Under the pieces are notes generated by a model. That model did not search any database and had not been told where the DNA came from. It saw only the letters and a list, made by a program, of their open reading frames with translations. A stretch of DNA of 34,704 nucleotides from NCBI GenBank assembly GCA_004557735.1, contig SFFV01000020.1, positions 1-34,704 of the forward strand, given 5' to 3'. The stretch is from Clostridiales bacterium. GTDB lineage: Bacteria; Bacillota; Clostridia; Oscillospirales; Oscillospiraceae. Positions 22,083-31,314 of this stretch are shown here, one piece after another. Position 1 is the first letter of the stretch. Each line of letters begins with the position of its first letter. The position numbers and the translations under genes are program-made.

Positions 22083-24017
22083 TTACTCCATGCGGCTCGG
22101 CGTGCGTACAACGCCGCTGCGGTAAGCCGCGAGCAGCTTTTTGAGATCGGCAATCCGCCGCTCCACATCCGCGCCGCCGTCGGTATCACGCACACGCAGC
22201 CGGTCGGGGTACTGCTCGATCATGATCGTGCGGGAGAGCACGTCCGCGCTCTCGCGCGCGGCGGTGTCCGGGTCGAAGGGCTGGTGCTCGGCAAGATACA
22301 GCTCGTGCGAGGAATATACCAGCGTGTAGCCGCAGATGCCCGTCACGGGCTGGTAAGCCTTTGAGAGGCCGCCGTCGATGTTGATGAACTTGCCGTTGGC
22401 CTTGATGGGCGTGTCGCCCTTCGTTTTTCGCACGGGCACATGGCCGTTGATGATATGGCCGCGGTCAAAATTAACGCCGAACTCCGCGAGGATCGTGCGC
22501 GCCGTCTCCTCGCTGTTCCAGAGATCGTAGTACGGGTTTTTTCGTTCCGTACCGGCCTCCGGGTCATCAAGGAACGTGCGCTCAAACGTTGCGATCTTGT
22601 CCTTGCCGTTGAGCGGGGAATACGGGCCGCACCAGAGATACCAGAGCAGGTCGGTATTCTCCGTCCGGCGGTCGTACATCGCCGTGCGGCACAGCCGGTC
22701 GCAGGCGTCCATGAGGGACTTTCCGCAGTACGCCGTATCGCCTATCGTCACGCGCGTAAAGCTGCCGTCCGGCTCCATGGGGATGCAGCCGTGGTAAAAA
22801 AGGTTGCCGTTGCATATGCGGTACATGGCGCCCTTTTCCAGCAGATAGCGGATATGGGTCTGCAGCTTCTCGCTGCGCAGGAACGACAAAACAAGCTGAT
22901 CGACGAGCTGCTGCTCCCGCTCGGAGAGACGGTACGGATCGGCGGGATCGACCGTGGGGAGCGAGATGTTGTTGATGCGGTATTCCTTCCCGTCGAGTGT
23001 GATAGTTTCGTCTGCGCGGACGAGTTTGCCGAGAAGGAGGCGTCCGTCCATTTTATATTCCGGATGGCGGAGGATGAGCTGGCCTTCCAGTTTGAACTGG
23101 ATGACCGTGATGGCTTTGAGAAGCTTGGCGGTAACGTCGCTGTTTTCCGCCACGCAGTCGGTCACATGCGTTGGGAGGAAGTTTGTGCAGGGGTCGTCGC
23201 CGTACTGCTCCATGGCGAAGAGCGCGAGCGGGCGGACGTTCAGACCGTAGCCGTCCTCGAGCATATCAAAGTTGCCGTATTTGAGCGAGTTTCGCAACGC
23301 GTTGGCAATGCACGCAGAGTTTCCCATCGCCGCACCCATCCAGAGAATGTCGTGGTTGCCCCAGACGAAGTCCACGCCGTGCATGTCCATAAGATCGTCC
23401 ATGACCATCTGCGCGGCGGGGCCGCGGTCGAATATGTCGCCGACGATGTGCAGCTGGTTTACCGTCAGGCGGGAGATGAGATTCGCCAGAGCAACAATGA
23501 ACCGGTCGGCAATGCCGGTCTCGATGACGCTGTTGATGATGCTTTCAAAGTATTTGCGTTTGTTGGGATCGTGCTCGTCAGAGTCGATGAGCTCTTCGAT
23601 AATGTACGCATATTCCTTCGGCAGACGGGCGCGCACCTTGACGCGGGTATACTTGTCCGTAGCCTGTCGGCAGACGGCCACAAGGCGGTGGATCGTCACA
23701 CGGTACCAGGAATCGGAGTGCGCCGCAGCGGCCAGCTCCCGTTCGGGATAATAGAGCAGCCGGGCAAGCGAGTTTTTCTCCTCCTCGCCGAGAAGGTCGC
23801 CGAAGCTGTCGTTGATCTTGTCGTGGATCGCGCCCGAGGCATTTTTGAGGATATGGGAAAAGTATGTATACTCGCCGTGAATGTCGCTCATAAAATGCTC
23901 GGTCGTTTTTGGCAGCTCCAAAATGGCTTGCAGCCGCACGATCTCCGCCGCCGTGGCAGGGATGCTCGGAAAGCTCTTGGCGAGCAGTTCCAGATACTTG
24001 ATCTCGCTCCCGTTCAT
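22083..24017 (-). CDS. fbp: Fructose-1,6-bisphosphatase, class III
   Basis: 644 residues, the size of the Firmicutes-specific class III enzyme (YydE type), which dephosphorylates fructose-1,6-bisphosphate in gluconeogenesis. The metallophosphatase-type motifs are in place: FMSDIHGEYTYF near the N-terminus, IVGDIFDRGP, and VWGNHDILWMG, with later DRGHIINGHVPV. These supply the bimetal ligands expected for the fold. The start ATG 24017 overlaps the stop of the upstream flavoprotein gene in ATGA and has no close AGGAGG (AGGAG is 15 bases away), so translation is probably coupled. No terminator separates it from the valS promoter. Confidence 0.96.
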   Translation of the reverse strand: MNGSEIKYLELLAKSFPSIPATAAEIVRLQAILELPKTTEHFMSDIHGEYTYFSHILKNASGAIHDKINDSFGDLLGEEEKNSLARLLYYPERELAAAAHSDSWYRVTIHRLVAVCRQATDKYTRVKVRARLPKEYAYIIEELIDSDEHDPNKRKYFESIINSVIETGIADRFIVALANLISRLTVNQLHIVGDIFDRGPAAQMVMDDLMDMHGVDFVWGNHDILWMGAAMGNSACIANALRNSLKYGNFDMLEDGYGLNVRPLALFAMEQYGDDPCTNFLPTHVTDCVAENSDVTAKLLKAITVIQFKLEGQLILRHPEYKMDGRLLLGKLVRADETITLDGKEYRINNISLPTVDPADPYRLSEREQQLVDQLVLSFLRSEKLQTHIRYLLEKGAMYRICNGNLFYHGCIPMEPDGSFTRVTIGDTAYCGKSLMDACDRLCRTAMYDRRTENTDLLWYLWCGPYSPLNGKDKIATFERTFLDDPEAGTERKNPYYDLWNSEETARTILAEFGVNFDRGHIINGHVPVRKTKGDTPIKANGKFINIDGGLSKAYQPVTGICGYTLVYSSHELYLAEHQPFDPDTAARESADVLSRTIMIEQYPDRLRVRDTDGGADVERRIADLKKLLAAYRSGVVRTPSRME

Positions 24018-24844
24018 GCTTTTGCCCCACGGCTCCTTTCCTCGATATACTGCGCGGCGCTGAGCGCGGCGATGTTGCCGTCGCCGACGGCTTTGGCGAT
24101 CTGGTAGGGCTTGCCGGTGCAGTCTCCGGCAGCGAAAACGCCCTCAACGGACGTTTTCATCGTCGCCTTATCCACGGCAACATGCACGCCGTCCATGGCA
24201 AGTCCCGCGAGCAGCGTATCAGGCGCCGCGGCCGGGCGCAGGATAAATACCGCCTCGCACGGATGCTCCGCGCCGTTCACGGAAAGCGCCGTGACGCGCT
24301 CTCCTCCGAGCACGGCGTACTTTGCCGCGCGGCTCGTAAACACTTCCGTCTCGCAGCCCATTGTGCGAAGAAGATCCGCTTCCTCCTGCGTATCGGACGT
24401 GAAGCCCACGACGCAGACCTTTTTCCCCCGGTAAAGCATCCCGTCGCAGGTGACACAGTAGCTCACGCCGCGGCCAAGGTAGTCCCGCTCGCCGGGAAAG
24501 GGCTTCCCGGCGGCGACGCCGGTGCAGAGAATGACCGTTTCCGCCTCGCAGAAGTCCGACCCGTAGACAATGCCGAAGCTCCCGCCGAGAGAGGCCACCG
24601 ACGTGGCGCGTCCGTGAAGGAGCTTTGCGCCCGCATCGAGCGCCTGCCGCTCCATCGTCTCCAGCAGCGCACGGCCGGAGATGTCCGGGCAGCCGGGGTA
24701 ATTGGGGATCTTGTTTGCGCGGAAGAGAGGGATATCGTCGATCCCGCCGGAGAGGATCGCCGCGGTTTTGCTCCGCGCGCGCAGCGTGAGCGCCGCGGAA
24801 ACTGCCGCCGGGCCGCCGCCGAGGATCACAGCATCATATTTCAT
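24014..24844 (-). CDS. Thioredoxin reductase-like flavoprotein without NADPH-binding motifs
   Basis: 276 residues, shorter than NADPH-TrxB (about 310). The FAD motif GGGPAA is at 9-14, the redox-active Cys pair CVTC at 130-133, and the C-terminal FAD segment GVFAAGDCTGKPYQIAKAVGDG is intact. In the central domain the GGGxxA dinucleotide motif is replaced by VVGFTSDTQEEA (145-156), and the HRRxxxR NADPH-phosphate motif by TSRAAKY (170-176). Such loss is known in ferredoxin-dependent flavin thioredoxin reductases of Clostridia, so ferredoxin may be the electron donor (inference). No thioredoxin gene is adjacent. It is co-transcribed with fbp (4-base overlap). ATG 24844 has an AGGAGAA-like site upstream. 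Confidence 0.88.
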   Translation of the reverse strand: MKYDAVILGGGPAAVSAALTLRARSKTAAILSGGIDDIPLFRANKIPNYPGCPDISGRALLETMERQALDAGAKLLHGRATSVASLGGSFGIVYGSDFCEAETVILCTGVAAGKPFPGERDYLGRGVSYCVTCDGMLYRGKKVCVVGFTSDTQEEADLLRTMGCETEVFTSRAAKYAVLGGERVTALSVNGAEHPCEAVFILRPAAAPDTLLAGLAMDGVHVAVDKATMKTSVEGVFAAGDCTGKPYQIAKAVGDGNIAALSAAQYIEERSRGAKA

Positions 24845-24899
24845 ATGGTATTCTCCTGTCGTTTGTTCCGCCGGTGGCGGAAAGATTCACAGCGCTTTC

Positions 24900-24928
24900 A
24901 TTATCCAATAATTCTGTTGTAATTTCAA
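24900..24928 (-). promoter_or_regulatory. Promoter of the reductase-fbp operon
   Basis: Minus-strand TTGAAA (24928-24923), a 17-base spacer and GATAAT (24905-24900). It overlaps the divergent glnS promoter. Confidence 0.6.
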
Positions 24929-24945
24929 GCGCTGACGTGTATAAT
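24917..24945 (+). promoter_or_regulatory. Promoter of glnS
   Basis: TTGTAA (24917-24922), a 17-base spacer and a perfect TATAAT (24940-24945). Its -35 box directly abuts the -35 box of the divergent promoter. Confidence 0.7.
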
Positions 24946-24989
24946 AATTGTCATTCATTGAGCTTTCATAAAATATGGAGAGAATCGTT

Positions 24990-26660
<1,671 letters not shown>

Positions 26661-26714
26661 GTATTCTTTAACGGAAAAACCGCCGGCCGCGGGGCGGTGT
26701 TCATAAGACAGAGA

Positions 26715-26750
26715 ATCCTCCGTATGCTTGCAAGCATGCGGAGGATTTTC
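26715..26750 (+). terminator. Terminator after glnS
   Basis: A 14-bp stem (26715-26728 with 26735-26748, one G-T pair) whose loop TTGCAA can itself pair, followed by TTTT. The rest of 26661-26800 holds only weaker inverted repeats. Confidence 0.75.
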
Positions 26751-26800
26751 TGCAGCATCCCGGTAAGCCGGAAGCCGCCGGCCGTTCGGCTGTATTCTAT

Positions 26801-27622
26801 TTAAATGTTTGCAAGAAATTCCCCGATCAAGGCGTTTATCCGTTCCGGCTTATCCGTGTTGGAATTATGACCCGCTCCTTCTATCCATTGCAAAGGGATC
26901 TGTGTGTCTCGATGCCACGCCTTATTATACCGTATGCATGAACCGGCATGGTCCTGTGTGCCGCATATCAGCAACGCCGGACATTGGATCTCATATGGAA
27001 GATCCTTTTCCATCGCTTCCGCCAGGATACGAAAGCCATGCCCGGCAATCTGCGCATAACGCTTCTGATTTCCATCGTAGACGAGCATCATTTCCCGCAT
27101 CAGATTTCTGCCGTAGTCAGAAACAGCAACCCCGTCCGTACCGGATTTCAAAAGCAGCTTCCACGGGTAGTGAGCGTATACCGGCTCCATTCTTTTCAAA
27201 AGCCACAGTTCCGCCGCCGTCACATATTTTCTTTGCAGCGGCGCAGAGTCAATGGAAATAAAACCTTTCAGTTGATCCGGATACAGCTGCGCAAAAGCCT
27301 GACCCACATATCCGCCCATTGACTGGCCGACGATCACAGGCTTTACTATATTCTCACGCTCCAAGATCTCATGCAGCCATCCGGCTTTGTCGAACAGGTC
27401 AAAATTGAACTGAAACGGCCAGGAGGCTGCGTGCGCCGGCGCATCCCAAACGGCAATGTTATACTTTCCGTCAAAAAACTCCATCTGTTTGTCAAACAGT
27501 CTATGGTCGGCCGTCAGTCCCGGAAGAAAAACGAGCGTTATTTCATCCGGATTTATCATGCTTACCCAATAGTGAATTGGTCCGCAGGAAGTTTGATATA
27601 CATTTTCTCTCAATGGTTTCAC
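26801..27622 (-). CDS. Alpha/beta hydrolase
   Basis: 273 residues with the alpha/beta-hydrolase layout: strand and oxyanion-hole region LVFLPGLTADHRLF, the nucleophile elbow GQSMGG (catalytic Ser), a late acid region CGTQDHAGSC (likely Asp), and the catalytic His in EGAGHNSNTDKPE. The substrate cannot be told; the family includes esterases, lactonases and peptidases. The start is GTG 27622 or TTG 27613. The sequence AGAGGTGA spanning the GTG is a good ribosome site for the TTG, so 27613 may be the true start. The base composition is visibly AT-richer than in flanking genes, as in the next gene, suggesting acquisition by transfer. It is 114-124 bases from the GNAT gene on the same strand. Confidence 0.88.
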   Translation of the reverse strand: MKPLRENVYQTSCGPIHYWVSMINPDEITLVFLPGLTADHRLFDKQMEFFDGKYNIAVWDAPAHAASWPFQFNFDLFDKAGWLHEILERENIVKPVIVGQSMGGYVGQAFAQLYPDQLKGFISIDSAPLQRKYVTAAELWLLKRMEPVYAHYPWKLLLKSGTDGVAVSDYGRNLMREMMLVYDGNQKRYAQIAGHGFRILAEAMEKDLPYEIQCPALLICGTQDHAGSCIRYNKAWHRDTQIPLQWIEGAGHNSNTDKPERINALIGEFLANI

Positions 27623-27736
27623 CTCTGCAATTCCCGCTGCGCTCTGGCAGGTTTTTTCCCGTCAGGGAAACGGTTCGCACATCCTTTGGCGAATTGGAAT
27701 GATTTATCCGGCACGTTTTCTCCTCGCATATCTGTT

Positions 27737-28207
27737 TCAATCGTCCCGGCTCTCCGCACCGATCGGAGGGAGGATGAATTTTTGATTCGGATAATCAAAT
27801 TCCTCTATAAGCTCATCTGCAACAAAACCGTATTTTTCGTACAAAGCCCTTGGTGCGAGCCCTTTTTCATCCTCCGCCCGAAACGTCGAAACGGTTACTT
27901 CTTTTGTTCTGTCTAAATTGGCAAGCGCTTCATCCATGAGCATGGCAGCTATACCGCGGCGACGGTATGCGGGCGCAACAGCGAGACAGCAGATCCTATT
28001 GTGTCCCCGTGAAAACAGCATGACGCCGACGATCTCATCTTCTTCTTTTACACAAACTGCCTGTCGGTTGCGCATGAATTTGAGGACCGCAGCCCGGTGT
28101 TCGCTTAGCTTCTCCTGTGTTTCCAGACCCGGAAAACCCGATCGCACCTGTGAAACAAGGCTCATCCATTTTTCAATATCTTCGGGTACTCCATAAAAGA
28201 GCTGCAC
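27737..28207 (-). CDS. GNAT family N-acetyltransferase
   Basis: About 156 residues from GTG 28207. The acetyl-CoA-binding motif is CCLAVAPAYRRRGIAAMLMDEAL, with the C-terminal GNAT strand RALYEKYGFVADE. The acceptor is unknown; the form resembles GNATs seen on mobile or resistance-linked segments. I chose GTG 28207 because CGGAGG lies upstream at suitable distance. A more upstream TTG (28261) is really the -35 box of a promoter, so translation from there is unlikely. GC content is lower than in the core genes around it. It is followed on the same strand by the alpha/beta hydrolase gene. Confidence 0.85.
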   Translation of the reverse strand: MQLFYGVPEDIEKWMSLVSQVRSGFPGLETQEKLSEHRAAVLKFMRNRQAVCVKEEDEIVGVMLFSRGHNRICCLAVAPAYRRRGIAAMLMDEALANLDRTKEVTVSTFRAEDEKGLAPRALYEKYGFVADELIEEFDYPNQKFILPPIGAESRDD

Positions 28208-28232
28208 AGCATTTCGCCTCCGTTCGTTAATC

Positions 28233-28261
28233 AATTTATCTTCAAAATGCAGACTTGTCAA
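28233..28261 (-). promoter_or_regulatory. Promoter of the GNAT gene
   Basis: Minus-strand perfect TTGACA (28261-28256), a 17-base spacer and TAAATT (28238-28233). It places the start point just upstream of the ribosome site for GTG 28207. Confidence 0.65.
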
Positions 28262-28311
28262 TGATGTGTTGCAGATTCGGGAAAGCGGGGAGGCTTCTGC
28301 ATTGACGGCGC

Positions 28312-28401
28312 CTTCCGATCAATAAACGCCAGGCCGTTATCGGTTTGTATGTATTCCATCGCATACGGTATAGGCCGGAAACGGAACGCGTACAGTCTCG
28401 C
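28312..28401 (-). pseudogene. Remnant of a DDE transposase/integrase core
   Basis: About 30 codons read PIPYAMEYIQTDNGLAF on the minus strand. The [IL]QTDNGxxF motif is a hallmark around the second catalytic Asp of rve-type DDE transposases of IS481-like and related elements; the codons for TDNG are at 28344-28333. Nothing similar continues on either side beyond about 30 codons, there is no start and ribosome site, and no terminal inverted repeats were found, so this is a decayed fragment. The rest of the gap 28262-28492 shows no gene. Its place beside the AT-rich hydrolase/GNAT pair suggests a past mobile-element event. Confidence 0.55.
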
Positions 28402-28492
28402 TGTTGTCAGAGCAAAAGCGCATTTCTCCCCAACATCCTGTGGTATGGAGAAAAAAACTTTCCCGGCGATCCATATTTTGTGCATTTCCCCG

Positions 28493-28521
28493 TTGACACG
28501 CCGAAGAGGACATGGTAGTAT
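28493..28521 (+). promoter_or_regulatory. Promoter of the pyrR-uracil permease operon
   Basis: Perfect TTGACA (28493-28498), a 17-base spacer and TAGTAT (28516-28521). Transcription would begin near 28528, at the head of the PyrR leader. Confidence 0.85.
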
Positions 28522-28527
28522 ACGCGT

Positions 28528-28645
28528 CAGAAAAGACCTCTTTAAGTCGGTACAGAGCTGCCGGCAAGGCGTCGTAAGATGGGATCACGGTATCTTTATG
28601 CCGTAGTGCTGCGCCTTGTCCGGATTTGCCGGCCAAGGTTTTTTT
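28528..28645 (+). promoter_or_regulatory. PyrR-binding attenuator leader
   Basis: The RNA has a PyrR-loop-like element, CCTCTTTAAGTCGGTACAGAG followed by CTGCCGGCAAGG (about 28537-28568). A terminator stem follows (28614-28638, one mismatch) with seven T (28639-28645). CCGGCAAGGCG (28561-28571) can pair instead with CGCCTTGTCCGG (28612-28622), the 5' arm of the terminator, forming the antiterminator. By family knowledge, UMP-bound PyrR traps the binding loop and lets the terminator form. Confidence 0.88.
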
Positions 28646-28676
28646 GTTGCCCGGATGACGGAAAGGATGTGGGACA

Positions 28677-29216
28677 ATGACCTTCAAAGCGCAGATCATG
28701 GACGAAGCCGCCGTGGAGCGGACGCTTGTACGCATCGCCCACCAGATCGTTGAGAAGAATCACGGCACCGAAAATCTCTGTCTCATCGGCATCAAGACCC
28801 GCGGCATCCCTCTTGCCGAACGGCTGGCCAAAAACATTGAGAAGATCGAGGGCGTTTCCGTCCCGGTCGGAAAACTGGATATCACGCTTTATCGGGACGA
28901 TCTCACGCTCGTCGCCGATGCGCCCGTCGTTTCGGACACGCACATTCCCTTTGATGTGAAGGGGATGACCGTTGTGCTCTGTGACGACGTTATTTTTACG
29001 ACCCGAACCGCCCGCGCGGCCATTGACGCGCTCATTTCTCTCGGGAGACCGGCGCGCATCCAGCTCTTCGCGCTCATCGACCGCGGGCACGCCGAGTTTC
29101 CGATCAAGCCGGATTTTGTCGGCAAGAACATCCCCACCTCCCTGCGCGAGATCGTCGCGGTGCGCCTCGCCGAGTGCGACGGCGAAACCGGCGTTTCCAT
29201 TTACGAAAAAGAATAA
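28677..29216 (+). CDS. pyrR: Bifunctional pyrimidine operon attenuator / uracil phosphoribosyltransferase PyrR
   Basis: 179 residues, the standard PyrR size. The type I phosphoribosyltransferase PRPP loop is VVLCDDVIFTTRTARAA, with Thr where Gly is usual (TGRT becomes TTRT). The N-terminal RNA-binding segments are KAQIMDEAAVERTLVRIAHQI and LIGIKTRGIPLAERLA, and the C-terminal LREIVAVRLAECDGE is typical. It binds the leader RNA in response to UMP and may also convert uracil to UMP. ATG 28677 has AAAGGATG upstream. It is transcribed with the uracil permease 23 bases downstream; no other pyr genes are in the window. Confidence 0.96.
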   Translation: MTFKAQIMDEAAVERTLVRIAHQIVEKNHGTENLCLIGIKTRGIPLAERLAKNIEKIEGVSVPVGKLDITLYRDDLTLVADAPVVSDTHIPFDVKGMTVVLCDDVIFTTRTARAAIDALISLGRPARIQLFALIDRGHAEFPIKPDFVGKNIPTSLREIVAVRLAECDGETGVSIYEKE

Positions 29217-29239
29217 ATTATATAAAGGAGAGAACGATT

Positions 29240-30577
29240 ATGACAAAGAAACAAATCGGATCCGAACCCATTTATGACGCGCGCTCCCTCGGCACGCCGC
29301 GTATGCTGGTGCTCGGATTGCAGCACATGTTCGCCATGTTCGGCGCGACCGTCCTTGTCCCGGCGCTGACCGGTCTGGACGTTGCGACCACGCTGCTCTT
29401 CGCCGGTCTCGGCACACTGCTCTTTCATCTGCTCACCAAGGGTAAGGTCCCCGCATTCCTCGGCTCTTCGTTCGCGTTCATCGGCGGCTACGCTGCCATC
29501 GCCCCGAACAAGGAACCCGAGCTGCTTGTCTACGCCTGTGTCGGCGTCGCGGCGGCCGGCCTCATGTACGTCGTCCTCTCCGCGCTCTTCAAGGCCTTCG
29601 GCGTGAAGAAGGTCATGCGCTTCTTCCCCCCGATCGTCACCGGCCCCATCATCATCGCCATCGGCCTGACGCTCTCCTCCTCCGCCATCACCAACTGCTC
29701 CGCCAACTGGCTCGTCGCCATTGTCGCGATCGCGATCGTCATCGGCTTCAATATGTGGGGCAAGGGCATGGCGAAGATCATTCCCATCCTGCTCGGCGTC
29801 CTCGGCTCTTACATCTTCGCGCTGATCGTTGATCCCGCCACCCGCGCCAACGTTGTTCAGACCGTCGGCGACGCCGCCTGGTTCGGCTTCCCCATCTATG
29901 GCGAGCGCACCGTGTTCTCCCTCTTCAGCAACGCGGACTTCAACGCCGGCCTGCTTGTGAGCGCCATCTTCACGATCGTCCCGCTCTCTCTTGCCACGAT
30001 GGTCGAGCACATCGGCGACATCTGCGCCATCTCCTCCACGGTGGAGAAAAACTACATGGTCGATCCCGGCTTCCACCGCACGCTCCTCGGCGACGGTCTT
30101 GCGACCTCTCTCGCCGCGCTCTTCGGCGCCCCCGCCAACACCACCTACGGCGAAAACACCGGCGTTCTCGCCCTGACCCGTGTATACGACCCCGCCGTCA
30201 TCCGCATCGCTGCGGCGTTCGCCATCGTCGTATCGTTCTGCCCGAAGTTCTCCGCCCTCGTCTCCGCCATGCCCACCGCCACGATCGGCGGCGTGTCCCT
30301 TGTGCTGTACGGCATGATCTCCGCGGTCGGCGTGCGCAACGTTGTGGAAAACAACGTGGACTTCTCCAACACCCGCAACATCATCATCGCCGCGCTCATC
30401 CTTGTCCTTGCGATCGGCATCACCTACACCGCCCCCATCCAGATCGGCATCGTGAGCTTCTCCGGCCTCGCGGTCGCCTCCATCGTCGGTATTGTGCTCA
30501 ATGCCATCCTTCCCGGCAAGGACTATGAGTTCGTGCAGGAAAACAAGGGTTCCACCTCTGTGGACTTCAAAGTGTGA
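29240..30577 (+). CDS. uraA: Uracil permease (NCS2 family)
   Basis: 445 residues, a polytopic nucleobase:cation symporter of the UraA/PyrP group (14 spans expected). The family signatures are LQHMFAMFGATVLVPALTGLD at the start, SFAFIGGYA, the substrate-site region ATMVEHIGDICAIS, and APANTTYGENTGVLALTRVYD. ATG 29240 is the real start, with AAAGGAGAG about 8 bases upstream; the longer frame from 29174 runs into pyrR. Co-transcription with pyrR places it under PyrR attenuation, so uracil uptake falls when UMP is high. A hairpin terminator follows. Confidence 0.95.
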   Translation: MTKKQIGSEPIYDARSLGTPRMLVLGLQHMFAMFGATVLVPALTGLDVATTLLFAGLGTLLFHLLTKGKVPAFLGSSFAFIGGYAAIAPNKEPELLVYACVGVAAAGLMYVVLSALFKAFGVKKVMRFFPPIVTGPIIIAIGLTLSSSAITNCSANWLVAIVAIAIVIGFNMWGKGMAKIIPILLGVLGSYIFALIVDPATRANVVQTVGDAAWFGFPIYGERTVFSLFSNADFNAGLLVSAIFTIVPLSLATMVEHIGDICAISSTVEKNYMVDPGFHRTLLGDGLATSLAALFGAPANTTYGENTGVLALTRVYDPAVIRIAAAFAIVVSFCPKFSALVSAMPTATIGGVSLVLYGMISAVGVRNVVENNVDFSNTRNIIIAALILVLAIGITYTAPIQIGIVSFSGLAVASIVGIVLNAILPGKDYEFVQENKGSTSVDFKV

Positions 30578-30618
30578 TCCCTATCCGCCTCTCTTAAAAT
30601 ATCTTCCCTGCAAAGGGG

Positions 30619-30650
30619 GACGCGCCGTATATGCGGCGCGTCTCTCTTTT
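30619..30650 (+). terminator. Terminator after the uracil permease gene
   Basis: A 9-bp perfect stem GACGCGCCG/CGGCGCGTC (30619-30627 with 30634-30642), then TCTCTTTT. Confidence 0.8.
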
Positions 30651-30664
30651 GGCCGATTCGGGCG

Positions 30665-30693
30665 TTGCCTTTTCCGGCGAAGCATGATACTAT
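30665..30693 (+). promoter_or_regulatory. Probable promoter of the uracil-DNA glycosylase operon
   Basis: TTGCCT (30665-30670), a 17-base spacer and TACTAT (30688-30693). The leader to ATG 30712 is very short. Confidence 0.6.
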
Positions 30694-30711
30694 GTCCGGG
30701 TATGGAGTGTG

Positions 30712-31287
30712 ATGATCGTGGAAGCAATGGACAAACTGCAAAGGGAATGCCTCTCCTGCCGGGACTGCCCGCTTTCGCAGGGACGGCACAGCGTTGTTTT
30801 CGGCGTTGGCGATCCGGAGAGCGAGCTGATGTTCATTGGCGAAGGCCCCGGTGAGCAGGAGGATCTGAAGGGCGAGCCGTTCGTCGGCCCTGCCGGCAGG
30901 CTGCTCGACGATATGCTTGAAATGATCGATCTCGACCGCTCGCGCATATACATTGCGAACGTCGTCAAATGCCGTCCGCCGAACAACCGCGACCCGCTCA
31001 ACGAGGAGCAGGCGGCGTGCCGTCACTGGCTGGACGCACAGCGCGATCTGATACGCCCGAAACTCATCGTCTGCCTCGGGCGCATCGCCGCGATGGCGGT
31101 CATAAAGCCGGATTTTCGCATCACCCGCGAGCACGGGCAGTGGTTTGATATCGAAAGCGCCCGCGCCATGGCGATCTATCATCCGTCCGCGCTGCTGCGC
31201 GACATCACCAAGCGTCCGGAGACATTCGCCGATCTGCGCTCCCTGCGCAGCGAAGCAAAGCGCGTCTGCGAACGGCTCTATAAATAA
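30712..31287 (+). CDS. Uracil-DNA glycosylase, family 4 (Fe-S)
   Basis: 191 residues, family 4 UDG, which removes uracil from DNA. Motif 1 GEGPGEQED with GEPFVGPAGRLLDDML and motif 2 HPSALLR are both present. The [4Fe-4S] ligands appear as C16 and C19 (SCRDCPLSQGR) and the Cys residues of NVVKCRPPNNRD and EEQAACRHWL. The start is ATG 30712 or the GTG at 30709; GGAG lies just upstream of both. The order of 30709-32846, with gaps of 27 bases and an overlap of 4, suggests one operon with the DUF2156 and GNAT genes. Confidence 0.94.
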   Translation: MIVEAMDKLQRECLSCRDCPLSQGRHSVVFGVGDPESELMFIGEGPGEQEDLKGEPFVGPAGRLLDDMLEMIDLDRSRIYIANVVKCRPPNNRDPLNEEQAACRHWLDAQRDLIRPKLIVCLGRIAAMAVIKPDFRITREHGQWFDIESARAMAIYHPSALLRDITKRPETFADLRSLRSEAKRVCERLYK

Positions 31288-31314
31288 CAAACTATCAACC
31301 GGAAAGGCTTTTTT

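Noticed and set aside
19034..22144. A very long open frame on the plus strand opposite valS
   Set aside because: It is the antisense of a clear valyl-tRNA synthetase and its T-box leader. Its composition (Arg, His, Ala-rich) is what a high-GC gene gives in the opposite frame, and no domain is recognisable.
27543..27740. A 65-codon frame between the hydrolase and GNAT genes
   Set aside because: It overlaps the hydrolase start, shows no ribosome site and no recognisable protein pattern.
28337..28735. A 132-codon frame opposite the pyrR leader
   Set aside because: It overlaps the pyrR promoter, attenuator and start on the other strand and has no protein-like features; only the short TDNG-bearing frame nearby was kept, as a remnant.
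29174..29239. N-terminal extension of the uracil permease into pyrR
   Set aside because: The extension is Arg-rich and overlaps pyrR out of frame; ATG 29240 has a clear ribosome site and the family start.
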